From: Siphonodentalium dalli
Lineage: Eukaryota; Mollusca; Scaphopoda; Gadilida; Siphonodentaliidae
Direction of reading: 5' to 3'
Assembly (NCBI GenBank): GCA_032622095.1
Contig: CP136066.1
Span: forward strand, 185,106,716-185,170,715
DNA length: 64,000 nucleotides
The notes beneath the pieces are model-generated. The model made no database searches. It was not told the origin of the DNA and saw only the letters and a program-made list of their open reading frames with translations. This document shows positions 21,455 to 31,060 of the stretch, one piece after another. Position 1 is the stretch's first letter. The number at the start of each line of letters is the position of its first letter. The translations under genes were made by a program, and so were the position numbers.

Positions 21455-22780
21455 CTACTGTGTGTGTATAATATCTCGGTTTTGAGTCACCTCAAAGTAT
21501 CCCGAAAATTCAGCATATACAATACATGAGGTTGTTTCAGTTAATGGCGAAGAAAACTGAATATCTAGTCTTATATTAGATGTTTTCAGTAGAGGAATAA
21601 ATTTATTTCGATCCATATATGGTTCTAAATCAAACACATATAAACAGTAGCCATTTGAATAGTCTGAAGGTTCTATCAAACTGCCTTTGTTTTTCATCCA
21701 GTTGCCTGTGTTCTTCAAAAAATTTGTATAAGCAGGAATATAACCATTTTTCGCAGTGGTCGCTGTGAAATTGAGGTTCAGTGGACTTGAATCTACAGGT
21801 TGACCATCTGCAAAAAGGGCCACCTTAGTAACATTTGAATGTTTGAAATTGTAGGGATTTAACTTGTAATCCCCCGATACTGCATCAGATGAAACTAATC
21901 CTATAGCAACTTTAAGCGGCCGGTTTGCTTGAAATAAATTATCCCAAGTAAACCGGGTTAAACCGGTTGATATTGAATTTGTTTTGACATCACTACGTTT
22001 AAAAAGATATTTGGCATTTGCACTTTTTAAGAGTTCTGCGTGTGCATACAACAATGCAGGGTTCAAACGAACTCGAGCCACATGCAGTACAATATCTTGT
22101 ATTTTGACATTATAGTCGGGATTAATTTCCTTTGACATCAAACAGAAACTACTTTTGTTTCTATACAGTCTTAGTTGAACATTTATTCCATTAAGTAGAT
22201 ATTTTTTCATTCTGAACAAATCATTAAATAAACAGCCTGTCATTTCAACTGTGTTTCCGGATTGTGTGAGCTTTGATCGCTCATAGAATCCTAGGTTTCC
22301 ACCTCTCAACTCAGCATTATCCATTTCTCCGGCTGTGTCTTTGTAAAACATTTGTGTTTGCAAATATGTGTCCGCAGCAGCCTGATTGCCATACAACAGA
22401 GTCTGCATCATTGCACTGTACGCATAATTTGTGTTTGTCGGAGTAATAGTGTTGGAGTTGAACGAAACATCAATTTGAGACCATAAGGACTGAAGAAATA
22501 GGTTAACAGGCCCAATCTTTTCTGTGGATGGTATTTTGGCTGAACCTGTTTTGGTAAGATTAAGCTTGATATACAGTTTAGTGTTGTGCAGATCAATATA
22601 ATCTAAAGAATTCTGTGAGCACACGTTGAAATCAATCGGAGAATTTTGCACAACCTGCGAAATCGGTCTAACTTCTTGATAATATAATTGTTCAACTGCG
22701 GTTTGCGTTGCAGGTACACCAAACAATGACAACTCTTCTGGCATTCCCTCCTGGAATAGATCTTTGTTTATCATCGCCAT
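21455..22780 (-). CDS. Polinton major capsid protein (double jelly-roll type, F54H12.2-like)
   Basis: 441 codons from ATG 22780, which lies two bases after the preceding stop (TAATTATG). The N-terminal part (DYIDLHNTKLYIKLNLTK, then a strand with SLWSQIDVSFN), a central RMKKYLLNGINVQLRLYR, and a C-terminal segment ending in ECVIYAEFSGYF-like text (CIVYAEFSGYFEV) match the metazoan proteins often labelled F54H12.2-like. These are hexon-like double jelly-roll capsid proteins of Polintons/adintoviruses. The frame is intact and of normal length. It would form the pseudo-hexameric capsomers of an icosahedral virion. Confidence 0.85.
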   Translation of the reverse strand: MAMINKDLFQEGMPEELSLFGVPATQTAVEQLYYQEVRPISQVVQNSPIDFNVCSQNSLDYIDLHNTKLYIKLNLTKTGSAKIPSTEKIGPVNLFLQSLWSQIDVSFNSNTITPTNTNYAYSAMMQTLLYGNQAAADTYLQTQMFYKDTAGEMDNAELRGGNLGFYERSKLTQSGNTVEMTGCLFNDLFRMKKYLLNGINVQLRLYRNKSSFCLMSKEINPDYNVKIQDIVLHVARVRLNPALLYAHAELLKSANAKYLFKRSDVKTNSISTGLTRFTWDNLFQANRPLKVAIGLVSSDAVSGDYKLNPYNFKHSNVTKVALFADGQPVDSSPLNLNFTATTAKNGYIPAYTNFLKNTGNWMKNKGSLIEPSDYSNGYCLYVFDLEPYMDRNKFIPLLKTSNIRLDIQFSSPLTETTSCIVYAEFSGYFEVTQNRDIIHTQ

Positions 22781-22782
22781 AA

Positions 22783-23103
22783 TTAATCCGAAAATATATC
22801 TCTGGCACGTTTTTTTCTCACAGTTGACTGTTTCTTGTGTGTTTGTTTCTTATATTCAGGTCTTCGTGTTTGTTTTGTACGTCTTTTTCGTCTGCACACC
22901 TTTTTTTTATGTTTCCCAGTGTCAGTTTGATATTTGGCTGCCTCTCTCGCAAGTTCGTCTTTGACACGATTGACAACTTCTTGATTTGTTGACACAACCG
23001 TTATTGGCGGCACCGTAGCTTGAGACTGATTGACAGCTTTGTTGGTACTGGTTATATATTCCAGCCATTTTTTGGCGTCTGGAATATAGATCGAGGTATT
23101 CAT
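22783..23103 (-). CDS. small basic protein, candidate DNA-condensing core protein
   Basis: 106 codons. The N-terminal half is neutral; the C-terminal ~45 residues are dominated by Lys/Arg (KKKVCRRKRRTKQTRR and KKQTHKKQSTVRKKRAR). Such a tail suits nuclear import and DNA condensation, like adenovirus core proteins. ATG 23103 sits two bases after the previous stop (TAATTATG), and its own stop relates to the capsid ATG in the same way. No named family recognised. Confidence 0.7.
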   Translation of the reverse strand: MNTSIYIPDAKKWLEYITSTNKAVNQSQATVPPITVVSTNQEVVNRVKDELAREAAKYQTDTGKHKKKVCRRKRRTKQTRRPEYKKQTHKKQSTVRKKRARDIFSD

Positions 23104-23105
23104 AA

Positions 23106-23540
23106 TTACAGCGGTGGTTTAAAATGAAGCACAACAGACACAGGATCCGTAATGAATAAAGCAGGTTGGAGATTATCATCCGTTATATTGATCTCAAACT
23201 CAGAAACCACTTCTGTGCGAATCGGAACATATGGTACATAGCCTCCACCAGCAGTCCAATATGTTTCATATATAACCGGATCTATTCGTCTTAATATTGG
23301 TCTCTCAACACCATTAAAAATTGAACTTTCTATTAATGAAACATGGATGAGAAGGCTCTTTGCTAATTTGGCTGACAAATCTGTATCAGTTGATAAATAT
23401 GCAAATGCAATAAGTCCGAGTGACCAATCCACACTAAGCTGTAGTGTTTTGTTCATCCGAACTCTGAACTGATAAGATGTGTTTTCCGGGAAGTAATCTT
23501 CGAAACCATTGCTGCTGCAGTAAACATATCTATCCGTCAT
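23106..23540 (-). CDS. candidate minor capsid (penton-like) protein
   Basis: 144 codons from ATG 23540, overlapping the integrase stop as ATGA. The predicted content is almost all beta strand (YQFRVRM, LQLSVDWSLGLIAFAYL, EFEINITDD, VSVVLHFKPPL), with no transmembrane segment or enzyme motif. Its position between integrase and capsid genes, its size and its beta character suggest a single-jelly-roll minor capsid/penton protein, but I cannot see a diagnostic motif. Confidence 0.6.
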   Translation of the reverse strand: MTDRYVYCSSNGFEDYFPENTSYQFRVRMNKTLQLSVDWSLGLIAFAYLSTDTDLSAKLAKSLLIHVSLIESSIFNGVERPILRRIDPVIYETYWTAGGGYVPYVPIRTEVVSEFEINITDDNLQPALFITDPVSVVLHFKPPL

Positions 23541-24655
23541 TTTTTTGTAATAGTTTTTATATCAAGGCTTTGTCGCCACTCATTGAATTTATCTGGAAAC
23601 CCTTCGTATTTGACTAAATATTCTTTTCGACCATTCCTCCTTCTGGTTTTTATAATCTTCTCAACCAACCACAATGATTTTTCACTCTTTATAACCAATT
23701 TTATCTCATCTTGATACCACCAACCTTTGACCCTCTCCCCCGCAAGATCTTCAAGTTTATAGAGTGGTAGTGCTTGTTTTGTGAATCTTGTTTTAACTTT
23801 AAACACTTCAGTAGACCACTGTTGTTGATATGATCTGCGGAATTTATTTTTCAAGAATGACACCCGGACAAGGTCTCCAATTTTTAATTTGAAACGCACC
23901 TTTGTTTTATATATAGTATTAGTGTGTAGATATTGGAACGCCCATATACTCGATTCATTGTTTTTGTTGACTTGGCTAGGTGATATATAATTCAATGATC
24001 TGTGGGGGGTGTGATTATAACCATTGATTAACTTTTGCAGAATATCCACATATTTATAAGTCCTGTATTTGTCAAAATATTGGAATAATATTTTCTTGAG
24101 AGTTTTATTGACTCTCTCAGCTACTGATGCATGCATTTCGTTTGAGGTGGGGTAGTAGTGAATATTATAATGAGAAAAGAGAGATTTAACCAGTCTGTTG
24201 CTGAATTCTAGACCAGCATCTGATCTGACATGCTTGGGCGTTCGTTTTGTTACTACCAGTATATCCTTTAGTGCTTCATTGACATTTTGTGCCGTTTTAC
24301 GCTTTATTGGCCGCACAAACAGGAATTTAGAAAACACATCAATTACAACAAGGAGATATTGTATACCATTGTTAGATTTTTTAAGGTTTTGCACAGATAA
24401 TAAATCCATTTCCCACAAATCGTCAACTCCCGAAACAATCATTTTAAGTGTTTTGAACTTTCTTTTCACTTGTCCATGTAAAGTATGTGGATCTTGTTTT
24501 TGTAACCACTTGGCAAGGTATGATCTGCTGTATGAATATTGTCCGTTTCCTTTCAATACTTGATAGAGTTTATCTAAACCAGAGAATGATGCTGGTTTTT
24601 CAACATCATAGTAATAACTCTCCAAAAAATTCTTTTTATCATGTTGTTCTGTCAT
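23537..24655 (-). CDS. Polinton integrase with C-terminal chromodomain
   Basis: 372 codons from ATG 24655, which overlaps the previous stop as ATGA. The retroviral-type catalytic core has D84 (WEMDLL), D146 (RSDAGLEF) and E180 (ASVAER); the last two are 33 residues apart, as in other Polinton integrases. An SH3-like part follows (KIGDLVRVS). Residues ~327-372 form a chromodomain (VEKIIK, EYLVKYEGF, NEWR), which can steer integration to chromatin with methylated histone. The catalytic residues are all present and the frame is intact. It inserts the element with a 6-bp duplication, as seen at the ends. Confidence 0.95.
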   Translation of the reverse strand: MTEQHDKKNFLESYYYDVEKPASFSGLDKLYQVLKGNGQYSYSRSYLAKWLQKQDPHTLHGQVKRKFKTLKMIVSGVDDLWEMDLLSVQNLKKSNNGIQYLLVVIDVFSKFLFVRPIKRKTAQNVNEALKDILVVTKRTPKHVRSDAGLEFSNRLVKSLFSHYNIHYYPTSNEMHASVAERVNKTLKKILFQYFDKYRTYKYVDILQKLINGYNHTPHRSLNYISPSQVNKNNESSIWAFQYLHTNTIYKTKVRFKLKIGDLVRVSFLKNKFRRSYQQQWSTEVFKVKTRFTKQALPLYKLEDLAGERVKGWWYQDEIKLVIKSEKSLWLVEKIIKTRRRNGRKEYLVKYEGFPDKFNEWRQSLDIKTITKK

Positions 24656-25113
24656 TGTTCTGTTAATATTTTTTCAATTTTGTTGTATAACTGGTGAACT
24701 ATTTCACATTTCCATTGTTCGTTGAATGTGCTTGACTGCCAGTCTTCATCCAACATCTGGTGCATAACAGTAGCAGCTGAGTTGTCACTGAGTTCCGCAA
24801 AAAAATGTGTGTTGATAAATGTTAGAATAACAGAATATGCAGTGTATTTTTCATAGAATATCTGTATTAGCTGGTTGCATACATCAGTTGAATCTAACTT
24901 TACTGCACAGTCCTGTTCCTCAAAACTAATCCGTTTGTGCTGAATATAACTGTTGAAGATCAAATTGACATGATGATCTTTCAACTCGTTGAGTGTTTTA
25001 ATAAATAAGGAATTTTGTTCAACAAGATCCATATTTATAACAATAACCTTTTTTGCAGTTTGCTGAATGATGTTCAAAACTAAAATAAAAAATAGTCTAT
25101 CCTGTTTCTTCAT
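24652..25113 (-). CDS. Polinton ORF, CARD/death-fold-like candidate
   Basis: 153 codons if read from ATG 25113; an internal ATG at 25032 (MDLVEQ) gives 126 residues and is the likelier start, because the first 27 residues overlap the upstream ORF. It is all-helical in appearance. The segment from NSLFIKTL through a bend with ISFEEQD to VCNQLIQIF and YSVILTFI follows the hydrophobic spacing of CARD domains (six helices, LTEEE-like bend before helix 4). A captured death-fold protein could block host apoptosis or inflammasome signalling. This is pattern-based inference; an unrelated helical virion protein is possible. Confidence 0.5.
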   Translation of the reverse strand: MKKQDRLFFILVLNIIQQTAKKVIVINMDLVEQNSLFIKTLNELKDHHVNLIFNSYIQHKRISFEEQDCAVKLDSTDVCNQLIQIFYEKYTAYSVILTFINTHFFAELSDNSAATVMHQMLDEDWQSSTFNEQWKCEIVHQLYNKIEKILTEQ

Positions 25114-25495
25114 TTATATACGACTGCAGAATACAATCAGGAATTTTTATATTGCAAAGTTTCCGCCATAAGACCACATCAAAACACATTTTTTTCCTTT
25201 TGTGCACCAAAGTAATATAAGGATGTCCTCTTGTAATCACTATCCGGGTCTTTTTGTTCAGATAGAATTGTGTTTCATCTGTTCCTGTGAATAACACCTT
25301 GTAATTTTGATCCAAATACATTTTATTCCTGATATCAATCTGTTTTTGTGTCATTTTGTTTGTTTGTATGACCATACATATATCCCAACTGCAATAAGTT
25401 AAGTGAATAATATGATATAGGTTTATTGCAATATAATATATGTATGCACACAAAAAAAAAATAACCAGTGATAATATTGGTTTGTTTGAACTCAT
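25097..25495 (-). CDS. first ORF of the right-hand chain, PC4-like small protein
   Basis: Open for 132 codons. The plausible start is the internal ATG at 25354 (MTQKQIDI), giving 85 residues; starting upstream adds a hydrophobic segment. The core has a strand pair around TRIVITRGHPYITLVHK and then FDVVLWRKLC. This resembles the beta-hairpin plus helix of PC4-type coactivators and echoes RGKPYLHI in the cargo protein at 7781-8251. It is nearest the right TIR with its ETS-type sites, so it may be expressed first. It overlaps the next ORF by 17 bp. Function not established. Confidence 0.55.
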   Translation of the reverse strand: MSSNKPILSLVIFFLCAYIYYIAINLYHIIHLTYCSWDICMVIQTNKMTQKQIDIRNKMYLDQNYKVLFTGTDETQFYLNKKTRIVITRGHPYITLVHKRKKMCFDVVLWRKLCNIKIPDCILQSYINEETG

Positions 25496-25501
25496 TTGTG
25501 T

Positions 25502-25687
25502 TTACATTGATGGATATATTGTCTCCCTCCCACTAACCCCGTTATACATATAGCTACATATGTTTATAACATATTTGTGTAAACATGTGTTTGCTAAAAA
25601 CAGATATTTAATAAAATGTAAACACAAAAGTTCAGAGGAAACAGAGTTCGGTCCCTTCGTTATGATAAGTCCTGCGTTGGAGGCTGA
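25502..25687. other. leader between right TIR and the first ORF
   Basis: AT-rich, with no ORF of note; a likely promoter/5' UTR region for the minus-strand chain. Confidence 0.4.
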
Positions 25688-26049
25688 ACTCTGCATGGAG
25701 TTTGGCGACTGAAGGCTTTCCTAAATCTCGTGACAGACACTGTTCGCTGAACGAGCCCACCTCGATCGAATCGTTTACGATTCGGCTTTGACTGTAGACC
25801 TGCCCGTTCGTCCGACCGGAAGTGTTGACATAAACGACGGAAGTGGGTGGATGTGTGGGTGATACTGCCCTACATTACCGGCATACCGGAAGCGACGCAT
25901 TGGAGTCGACCGGAAGTCTAGTGTGCAAATAATCGACCGGAAGTGGGCGGATGTGTTGGTGGTACTGCCCTACGTTACCGGCATACCGGAAGTGACGTGT
26001 TGGAGTCGACCGGAAGTCGAGTGTGCAATCGCCCCATACGTATACTACT
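25688..26049 (-). repeat. right terminal inverted repeat of the Polinton
   Basis: Complementary to 3361-3733. It carries its own ~115-bp internal tandem duplication (two copies with GACTGCCCTAC-type GGTACTGCCCTAC.TTACCGG and GCATACCGGAAG), so the two TIRs have diverged in repeat number while keeping identical outermost bases. Confidence 0.93.
25816..26017. promoter_or_regulatory. cluster of ETS-type sites in the right TIR
   Basis: CCGGAAGT starts at 25816, 25910, 25937, 25986 and 26010, plus ACGGAAGT at 25837. They sit 330-650 bp upstream of the first minus-strand ORF (25354 or 25495), a suitable place for promoter elements. Confidence 0.5.
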
Positions 26050-26055
26050 GGGAAC
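26050..26055 (+). other. right target-site duplication GGGAAC of the Polinton
   Basis: Identical to 3355-3360. Confidence 0.93.
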
Positions 26056-27894
26056 ATTCTTAATAACATCTTATTCATAGCTTCCACGTACAAAGAAATT
26101 GGAAAATGAGAGACCAAGACTAAAGTTAAATAAACGTCATTAATCCTTCAGCACGAAGGATTAACGAGGAAATTTGTTAATAATTACCATCCCAATTCAT
26201 TTAGAATATAAAATGCCGATATGTGTCGCGTATAAATGAATGAAAAAGTTCACTAAACGATGTTAAATAACATGTTAAGCGCCGATATAAACAAACAACT
26301 CGAAGAGTTTAAATTTCTTATACCATCCTCAAATTCCAATGCAATATAAAAGTACATAGCATTCCGATTTATGTCTCGTGAAAATAAATGAAAGATGTTC
26401 AAATAACAATGCAACAAAACAGGTTAAACAACAAAATAAACCCACAGCGCAACTAGTGCAGCGGCCAAATCGAAAAAGAGCTCTAGTTTTCGAGATACCC
26501 CTACCCACGGTAGAACAAGTTAAAACTAACTTTATTTAAAGGAGAAATATATACTCTTTACGAAAATGATAGTGAAAAATAACGGAATTGGTGGTGGCTA
26601 TTCTCAAATTGACGATGAACGATACCCACCAGTGACTTTTCCGAGAAATTAACGATTTTGGTAAAGTGAGCCCTGCGGCTATGTCCTAAGTTATTTGCCC
26701 ATACCATATTTGTACCTGATATGCAAGAAGTGTTGGTTAATTTGGATTTTCGTGCCATTTGGAGCCGAAACATTTATGTTTTATTGAAAAATTACACTTT
26801 TTCAAAGAAATTATATTTTTCGAACATTATCATTCAAACGGATATTGCAATACTATTGAAATATTAGGTTATATGATATAGTAGTTATCTAGCAAACATA
26901 TGAAGGAAGAAGTTAACAACAATTTTTAACGGTTTGCGAGATATTGGATTTTAGCTACCCCTCCCCCAAACACGTTTTTGGTCGAAAAAAAATACATATT
27001 TTTGATAATGTCATTACAAACATTTTTGAATTGATCTGAATGGGACCGAATTCCCAGTTTTGTCCAGAGATGCCGTTTAATCGATTACATATGTGTTCAG
27101 GCTTTCAGCCCACAGTTACAACAACAACAATTTTGTTATTGATAACAGTTAATTGTACATGCATTAACATCGATGTTAAGTACTAAAACCTTTGTTATAA
27201 ACAACGTGACCAACTATCTAACATATGGCTCAGTAGTTATCTGGACAACACAAGTAGAAAGAATTTGACAGAAATTGAACAATAACGGAATAGGTGGTGG
27301 CTATTGTCAAATCGACGATGAGCGATACCCTCCAGTGACTTTTTCCAGAAATTAACGATTTTGGTAAAGCGAGCCCTGTCCTAGCCTATTTGCCCATATT
27401 GTTGGGTTAAAATTACTACATCATAACATACTTCTACCTGATATAAAAAATGTGTTGGTTAATTTAGATTTTCCTGCCATTTGGAGCCAAAGTATTTATT
27501 TTTTGCTGAAAAATCGCACTTTTTCACAAAAATATTTTTTTCGAACATTATCATTCAAATGGATATTGTTATAATGCCCAAATATTTAATTCTTATCGTG
27601 ATGCAGTTATCTGCCAAGCATGTGCAGAAAGAAGTTAACAGAAATTTAGAACAATTTGCGAAATAATGGATTTTAGCTACACCTCCCCCAAACACGTTTT
27701 TGGTCGAAAAATTACATATTTTTGTTCAGAACTTTACCAAATTTCCCGATTGATCATACTGGGACCCAACATAATTCTTTTGCTGAAAATTGAGCCCGGG
27801 GACATTGCTTGAGTGATTAAAGACGTGTTCAGGCTTCCAGACCCCAAATTACAACAACAACGCATTTATTTGCTATTACATACAATAAGTGTCA

Positions 27895-28000
27895 CATATC
27901 AATCAACCAATCAATAGTTTATTCCAAAAAGAACAATAATGGTATACAGAGATTACAATAATTGGACAGGTGGAGAACCCAGCATGTCCGACGTATAGAT
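27895..28000 (-). mobile_element. LINE (CR1/L2-like) 3'-end fragment
   Basis: On the minus strand the sequence reads AATAAACTATTGATTGGTTG into a TTGA-type tail, typical of CR1/L2-like 3' ends. No ORF remains. Confidence 0.45.
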
Positions 28001-28599
28001 GCACAAGTACTCCATTCGCGTTTAAGATTGAAATGCAGTAGTTTGAACTATGGTCAATTGTGTACTCACATTAAAACGTCCCCTCCCTGTCATTGTGGCA
28101 AATAGAAAAAGCATATCATTACTTTTTGGAATACAGTGGTCCTAAGACTGAACTTCTATGCGCCATACTGAATGTAATTTTATCAGAAATACTCATTTTA
28201 TGTACAGCAACTCAGTCAGCGCGAAAATATTGAAATAGTTGACGGGGTTCAGACATTTATCTCGAAAACAAAGCGATTTCCATAATGGCTGTCATTTGTT
28301 AAAACTTCGTGAAAAGCATTGAAACCCTGCTGAGCGCGAAATTTACCACCTCCAGATCGTCTGCAATCTCACGGCGACGGGCGTATCAATGCCGAAAACA
28401 ACATTATCTGTGTAGCATTGAGTCCAATCAGCTCCAACGAAACTATGTTTATATCATTGTATCCAATCAGTTCCAACTGGATTACATCCTAATTTTCCCC
28501 ATACAATCTCCCTCCCAGATAAATTGTTTACCTCCGGATAGAACTACCACATACTTATATATCGCATAGTTTCGGCCAAAATATATGTTGATATTGAAT

Positions 28600-31060
28600 T
28601 CATAATTCCTTCAGTATATGATGTGTTCAAGACTTCAAATGGGGTAGGGGTACATACAACAGTGAACATTTGCCAGCCGCTTGTTGTGGAGTGCCACATG
28701 ACGCAGACTTTCGGGAACCAACACATATGTATATTCTGATAAAAACTAACCTTTGGTCAAGCCCTCAATTAATATTGGGGTCATATCATTTCACCATGTG
28801 GTGTCTTCCAAAACTTCAAATAAATTAGGATTCCTCAAAATTTTGCCTTTCTTATTTTCCAGTCACTTTTCGTTAAGTGCTCATTCTTTCAGAACCCAAA
28901 TCCATCTATTTACTTTGTTTACGTCCTTGTACAAATAACTCGCCATTGTCCATACACGCAGTCAATCATGATATCGTTCCAATCCGTGGTGTGTTCTAGT
29001 CTTCAAATTGAAAAGGGAGTAATACAAACATTGAAAAATCGCATTATTTATTTTTCAGTCGCTTTTTGTAAAGTGTCGGGTATTAACCCATCTATAACAA
29101 TTGTGTATTTCTTTATAGAATAGCCATTTGTCCATATCGTCGTTTGACCATGAGGGCACATCCATTCAGTTCGTGGTAGGTTCAATGGTTTACATGGGGT
29201 AGAGGTCCCTTAAAATTCGCCTTCATCGTTTGCCATCTGCTTTGTGTAAGGTGCCACGGTGTTCTCGCCATTCGGCCACAATCTCGGGTAATATGGATAG
29301 CTTATGCCTTGAGCTAGTGCTGTGTTCAAGACTTCAGATAGGGATAGAGTCCCCTGAGAGTAAAATTTAGCCCTTTCATTTGCTGACCATTTGTTGTAAG
29401 GTGACAAAGGCTATCGGGAACCATCTCATCCATAACATATTCGTATTGCCAGATAATAATCCCATTTGTCCACAACTTCAGTTAATATTGAGAGCATATC
29501 ATTTTGTTAAGACTTCAAGTTGGATAGTGGGGTCCTCAAGACATAGAAAATTCGCCTTCTTGTTTGCCAGCCGCTTTTTGTATAGTGTTCCATGATTTCG
29601 AGTAAACCAAATCACCCATATATCAATTAATAATTCCATGACAGCAATACCTTTCGATCACACACTCAGCTAAGTATGAGAGAATATAACTTCAGTTCAT
29701 GCTCTGATCAAGATATTAAATGGGTTAATGGGGTCCCCCCAGAACAGTGAGTATTCGCCTTTCTCTTTCATCAACAACTTTTTGTAAAGTGACCCAGACA
29801 TTCAAGACCCTGGTATACTATACTCTTTATATAGCGTCCATTTCTCTACACACGCAGTTAATAATGGGAACACATCCTTTCGGTTCATTGTGTGTCCCAA
29901 GACTGCAAATGGGGTAGTGTGGCCTAACACATTACATTTCGTAGTTGCCAGCCGCCTTTTGTAAAGTGTTCCAGGATTACGAGAACAAAACCACCCATAG
30001 AAATTGTAAATAAAACATGAGAGCATATAGATTCGGTTCAGTGTGTGCTAAAGAGTTTAGAAGGGTTATGGGTACCCAAAACAGTGAGATTTCGCCTTCT
30101 CTTTGCTAGCCACTTTTTGTAAAGTGCCCCAGACATTGGGAAACCAGCCAACCCACCCATCGTGTAATGAAGAGGTATATTTCCTGAATTACATACCATG
30201 TGTCCACACCCCAGTTGGCCAGTTAATATTGAGAACATGTCCATGCATTAGTGTGTTTAAGACTTGAAATGGGGTAGGGTGCTCAAAGAAAATATTCAGC
30301 TTTGGTTTTTGCCAGCCGGCTTTTGTAAAGTACCCTAGGATTTTGGGAACCAAACTACCCATATAACATGTATATTCCCTGATAACACTACCTTTCGTTT
30401 ACACTGATTTAATAATAAAAGCATGAATATTCGGAGCAGGGTGTGTTCAAGAGTTTAAATGGGCATATAAAGGGGTCCCACAAAACAAAAAATATTCGCC
30501 TTTGGAGTTTGCCATCCGATTTTCGTAAAGTGTTAAAGGCTTTCGGGATCCAACCAACCCATCCATCAACACCATGTATGCGCTCCGATATTACTATTTT
30601 TGCCCACATCCTCAGTTAATATTTACAGCAATCATTTCAGTTCGTGAGTTGTTCAACTTTAACACTTCAATTGTGTAGGGGGCCTAAAACAGCAAATTCG
30701 TCTTTCTTATTTATCAGCCACTTTGTGAAAAGCGACACATGCACAACCCATCCATTCTCTGATAGAACTACATTCCCGTCACACTCTCTGTTAATATAGA
30801 GAATTAGAGCTCATATAGCTTAATTTTGTATTGCGTTGAAGTCTTTAAATTGGGTAGAGTGTTCTTGAACAATATAGCAAATTCGCCCTTCATATTTGCC
30901 GAGCAAAGTGCCACACTGTTTCGGGAACAAACCCATCCATAAACATTGTATATTTCCTTATGTAATTGTCCTTTATAATTACATGATTTTTAATACTGAG
31001 ATCATATTTTGTTCAGTTCGTGGTGTGTTCAGGGCGTCTAATAGGGCGGAGGAGCAATAA
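28600..31060. repeat. degenerate satellite, unit about 185 bp, ~14 copies
   Basis: The words GTGTGTTCAAGACTTCAAAT, GGGGTAG, TTCGCCTT..TTTGCCAGCC and TTTTGTAAAGTG recur in order. The successive phases begin near 28629, 28800, 28990, 29180, 29322, 29510, 29702, 29893, 30044, 30250, 30442, 30640, 30830 and 31024. Copies are strongly diverged, so the array is old. It lies wholly inside the long-TIR element. Confidence 0.85.

Larger units (their letters stand above)
3361..26049. mobile_element. Polinton/Maverick (adintovirus-like) element, TIR to TIR
   Basis: A 22,689-bp element with ~370-bp terminal inverted repeats, termini AGTAGTATAC and GTATACTACT, and a perfect 6-bp flanking duplication. The contents fit the family: protein-primed family-B DNA polymerase, retroviral-type integrase with chromodomain, FtsK/HerA-type packaging ATPase, major capsid protein and small virion-type ORFs. 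Removing a nested 3474-bp transposon (11398-14871) leaves about 19.2 kb, within the usual 15-20+ kb range. The left half carries two spliced genes of unknown origin. PolB has a nonsense codon and no cysteine protease was seen, so this copy is probably not autonomous, although most other ORFs are open and the termini are well preserved. It is an old virus-like copy in an animal genome. Confidence 0.95.
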
